Virus record (IMG/VR): IMGVR_UViG_3300042691_027643
Coordinates: 1-21,743 of that record
Strand: one strand, 5' to 3'
Source: a virus
DNA: 21,743 bases
The stretch's first letter is position 1, and each line of letters starts with the position of its first letter. The position numbers and the translations under genes are program-made. This document shows positions 20,802 to 21,743 of this stretch, one piece after another. The notes under the pieces were generated by a model that saw only the letters and a program-made list of their open reading frames with translations, did no database searches and had not been told where the DNA came from.

Positions 20802-21187
20802 CGCCGCTCGACAAAGTCCGCGCCTTGTATACGGACAATTCTCCGCGCACCTTTGCCGAGGATCTGACCGCACACATGCAATGCGGCTACGTTTTCTCGA
20901 CGCCGGATTATTTGCTCATGGTGCGTCCGGTCTGGAGCAAGGCACCGCAAGAACACATCAACGACGTCTGGATGGCGTTCCCGCCGCAGCTTTGGGACGC
21001 TTGGTATGTCTACGCTTTCGCCCTGCGCGACGACGGAGGCTTGCAGGGTTTAGTCAAAAATCTTTTGACCCACATGCCCTTTTACCTTCCTCTCGTCGCA
21101 TGGGAGCGATCCGGCGACACCTTGTCGTTTTTCTCCACCGACAAACTTTTCCACAAATATGCGAAACTACACACGTTCACCCATTGA
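20798..21187 (+). CDS. Hypothetical protein containing repeat site 6 (129 aa)
   Basis: ATGA overlap joins it to the large terminase gene. The protein is aromatic-rich (DYLLMVRPVWSKAP; VWMAFPPQLWDAWYVYAFAL) with no membrane segment or signal peptide. Small proteins of this kind are common between terminase and portal genes; a possible role is host-range or acetyltransferase-like, but I see no motif that proves it. The stretch GLQGLVKNLLTHMPF is encoded by a full two-arm repeat, an in-frame insertion or a conserved regulatory site inside a gene. Confidence 0.6.
   Translation: MTPLDKVRALYTDNSPRTFAEDLTAHMQCGYVFSTPDYLLMVRPVWSKAPQEHINDVWMAFPPQLWDAWYVYAFALRDDGGLQGLVKNLLTHMPFYLPLVAWERSGDTLSFFSTDKLFHKYAKLHTFTH
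21047..21072 (+). repeat. Bipartite repeat site 6, reversed arms forming a perfect hairpin
   Basis: The right arm GGTTTAGTCAAA (21047-21058) is followed, after a few bases, by the left arm TTTTGACCCA (21063-21072). GTCAAAA-ATC-TTTTGAC (21053-21069) is a perfect 7-bp stem with a three-base loop, and GGG/CCC outside it could pair across a TTTA bulge. It lies within a coding frame, unlike sites 1-3. Confidence 0.7.
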
Positions 21188-21458
21188 TCTGACGTCGCGC
21201 TGCCACTTTGGCGGTGGTGGCTCCACGCCGCCTCCCGCACCGGCCATGCCCGCTTTCACGCCGCCTCCACTTCCTCCTGCCCCGCCGCCGCCACCGCCGC
21301 CACCGGAGATGCAGAACATGAGCGCGGGCGATGCGGCCAACCAGCAGCGCCAAGCCGCGGCCAAGCGCGACGGGTTCCGCAAATCCATCCTTGCCGGTGA
21401 AACCGGAGGATACCGCAACCCTGCCACAGGATCGGCCCCGAACAGCCTCCTTGGCTGA
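21159..21458 (+). CDS. Proline-rich small protein preceding the portal
   Basis: The protein has FGGGGSTPPPAP, a long proline run (residues 36-49, nearly all Pro), then EMQNMSAGDAANQQRQAAAKRDGFRKSILAGETGGY and a Gly/Ser/Leu tail. This Gly-Gly-Ser-poly-Pro...Lys-Ser-Ile-Leu family recurs next to the portal in podovirus-like genomes. Its role is not established; a virion assembly or head-tail accessory role is assumed. It overlaps the preceding gene by 29 bases. ATG 21159 is chosen because the GGGGS block lies upstream of the next ATG. Confidence 0.7.
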   Translation: MRNYTRSPIDLTSRCHFGGGGSTPPPAPAMPAFTPPPLPPAPPPPPPPPEMQNMSAGDAANQQRQAAAKRDGFRKSILAGETGGYRNPATGSAPNSLLG

Positions 21459-21461
21459 TGA

Positions 21462-21545
21462 ATGACGCTAACCTTCACGCTGGCTTGCTTCGCTGTGGGC
21501 ATTGTCCTGCTCATTGCCGCGGCTAACGACCCCGACCTCTGGTGA
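21462..21545 (+). CDS. Mini membrane peptide (27 aa)
   Basis: ATG 21462 opens MTLTFTLACFAVGIVLLIAAANDPDLW, a single hydrophobic helix whose TGA overlaps the portal GTG as GTGA. Coupling and the clean membrane helix suggest it is real. It would be an unusually short phage membrane protein, and function is unknown. Confidence 0.45.
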   Translation: MTLTFTLACFAVGIVLLIAAANDPDLW

Positions 21546-21743
21546 AAGATTCCGTCCAACTGGCCGACTGGGTGCTGATGCGCCACAACGACCTCGCCTC
21601 CGAGCGGGCACCGTGGGACACCGTCTGGCAGGAACTGGCCGAGTTTTGTTTGCCGCGCAAGGCCGAGATCAGTGCCAAGCGTTCGATGCCGGATACCTCG
21701 CGGCATGACGTCCTCTTTGACTCTACAGCCATGCAGAGCGCGG
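21542..21743 (+). CDS. Portal / head-to-tail connector protein, N-terminus (3' partial)
   Basis: GTG 21542 opens a frame that runs off the window. The start QLADWVLMRHNDLASERAPW, with DTVWQELAEFCLPRKAEIS following, matches the opening of podovirus head-tail connector proteins: a helix with Glu-Arg-x-x-Trp, then a Trp-x-Glu-hydrophobic helix ending in LPRK, then a polar loop before DSTAMQSA. The portal is the dodecameric channel through which DNA enters and leaves the capsid. Its position after the terminase genes is the usual packaging order. Confidence 0.75.
   Translation, partial: MKDSVQLADWVLMRHNDLASERAPWDTVWQELAEFCLPRKAEISAKRSMPDTSRHDVLFDSTAMQSA

Noticed and set aside
19947-20873. 308-codon open frame on the - strand opposite the large terminase gene
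   Set aside because: The terminase frame carries all catalytic motifs through this region. The antisense product shows no recognisable motif and has shadow-like composition.
1-21743. CRISPR array, tRNA or rRNA genes, transposase/IS element, diversity-generating retroelement
   Set aside because: No regularly spaced direct repeats, tRNA-like cloverleaf, transposase motif or reverse transcriptase was seen. The repeated fibre segments are protein-level modules, not a template/variable repeat pair.

Overview
This window is phage DNA from end to end: a temperate, tailed, probably podovirus-like phage. It carries about 40 tightly packed genes, nearly all on the + strand; the only convincing - strand gene is a tyrosine integrase. 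No host gene, tRNA, rRNA or CRISPR array was seen. The DNA is GC-rich (63% by hand count at 1501-1560) with AT-rich islands. The host is unknown. A Verrucomicrobiota-type host is only an impression from the style of the integrase N-terminus and the large virion protein.

Layout. (1) 1-8170, late structural genes: the C-terminal part of a large virion protein, a tailspike with a T7 gp17-like anchor and a pectate-lyase-type beta-helix, a mosaic tail fibre, a LamG-like protein and small accessory proteins. (2) 8210-9070, lysis cassette: small lipoprotein, two-segment holin-like protein, and an enzyme with an L,D-transpeptidase (YkuD)-like His...Ser-x-Gly-Cys motif. (3) 8988-10190 (-), integrase, followed by an AT-rich region with short repeats. 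(4) 10416-15068, early operon: two ribbon-helix-helix regulators with two copies of a perfect 13-bp operator, an HNH endonuclease, and a RecT/RecE-like/RusA-like recombination set. (5) 15134-18818: a second HNH protein, a replication-initiator-like protein, an SSB-like protein, a PD-(D/E)XK-like protein and a Fringe-like glycosyltransferase. (6) 18854-21743, packaging: small and large terminase subunits, small proteins and the start of the portal gene, which runs off the window.

How it fits together. Packaging and portal genes leave on the right and late virion genes enter on the left, so the complete map is probably circular or circularly permuted. The integrase lies inside continuous phage sequence, which suggests a free or excised form. 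Most neighbouring genes overlap by 1-4 bases (ATGA, GTGA, TAATG), implying translational coupling within long operons.

The most unusual features are a dispersed two-part motif (TTTGACCCA and GGTTTAGTCAAA) found mainly at module borders, the Fringe/GT31-like glycosyltransferase next to the terminase genes, and the paired RHH genes with duplicated operators. All functional calls were made by reading the sequence; no database search was run.
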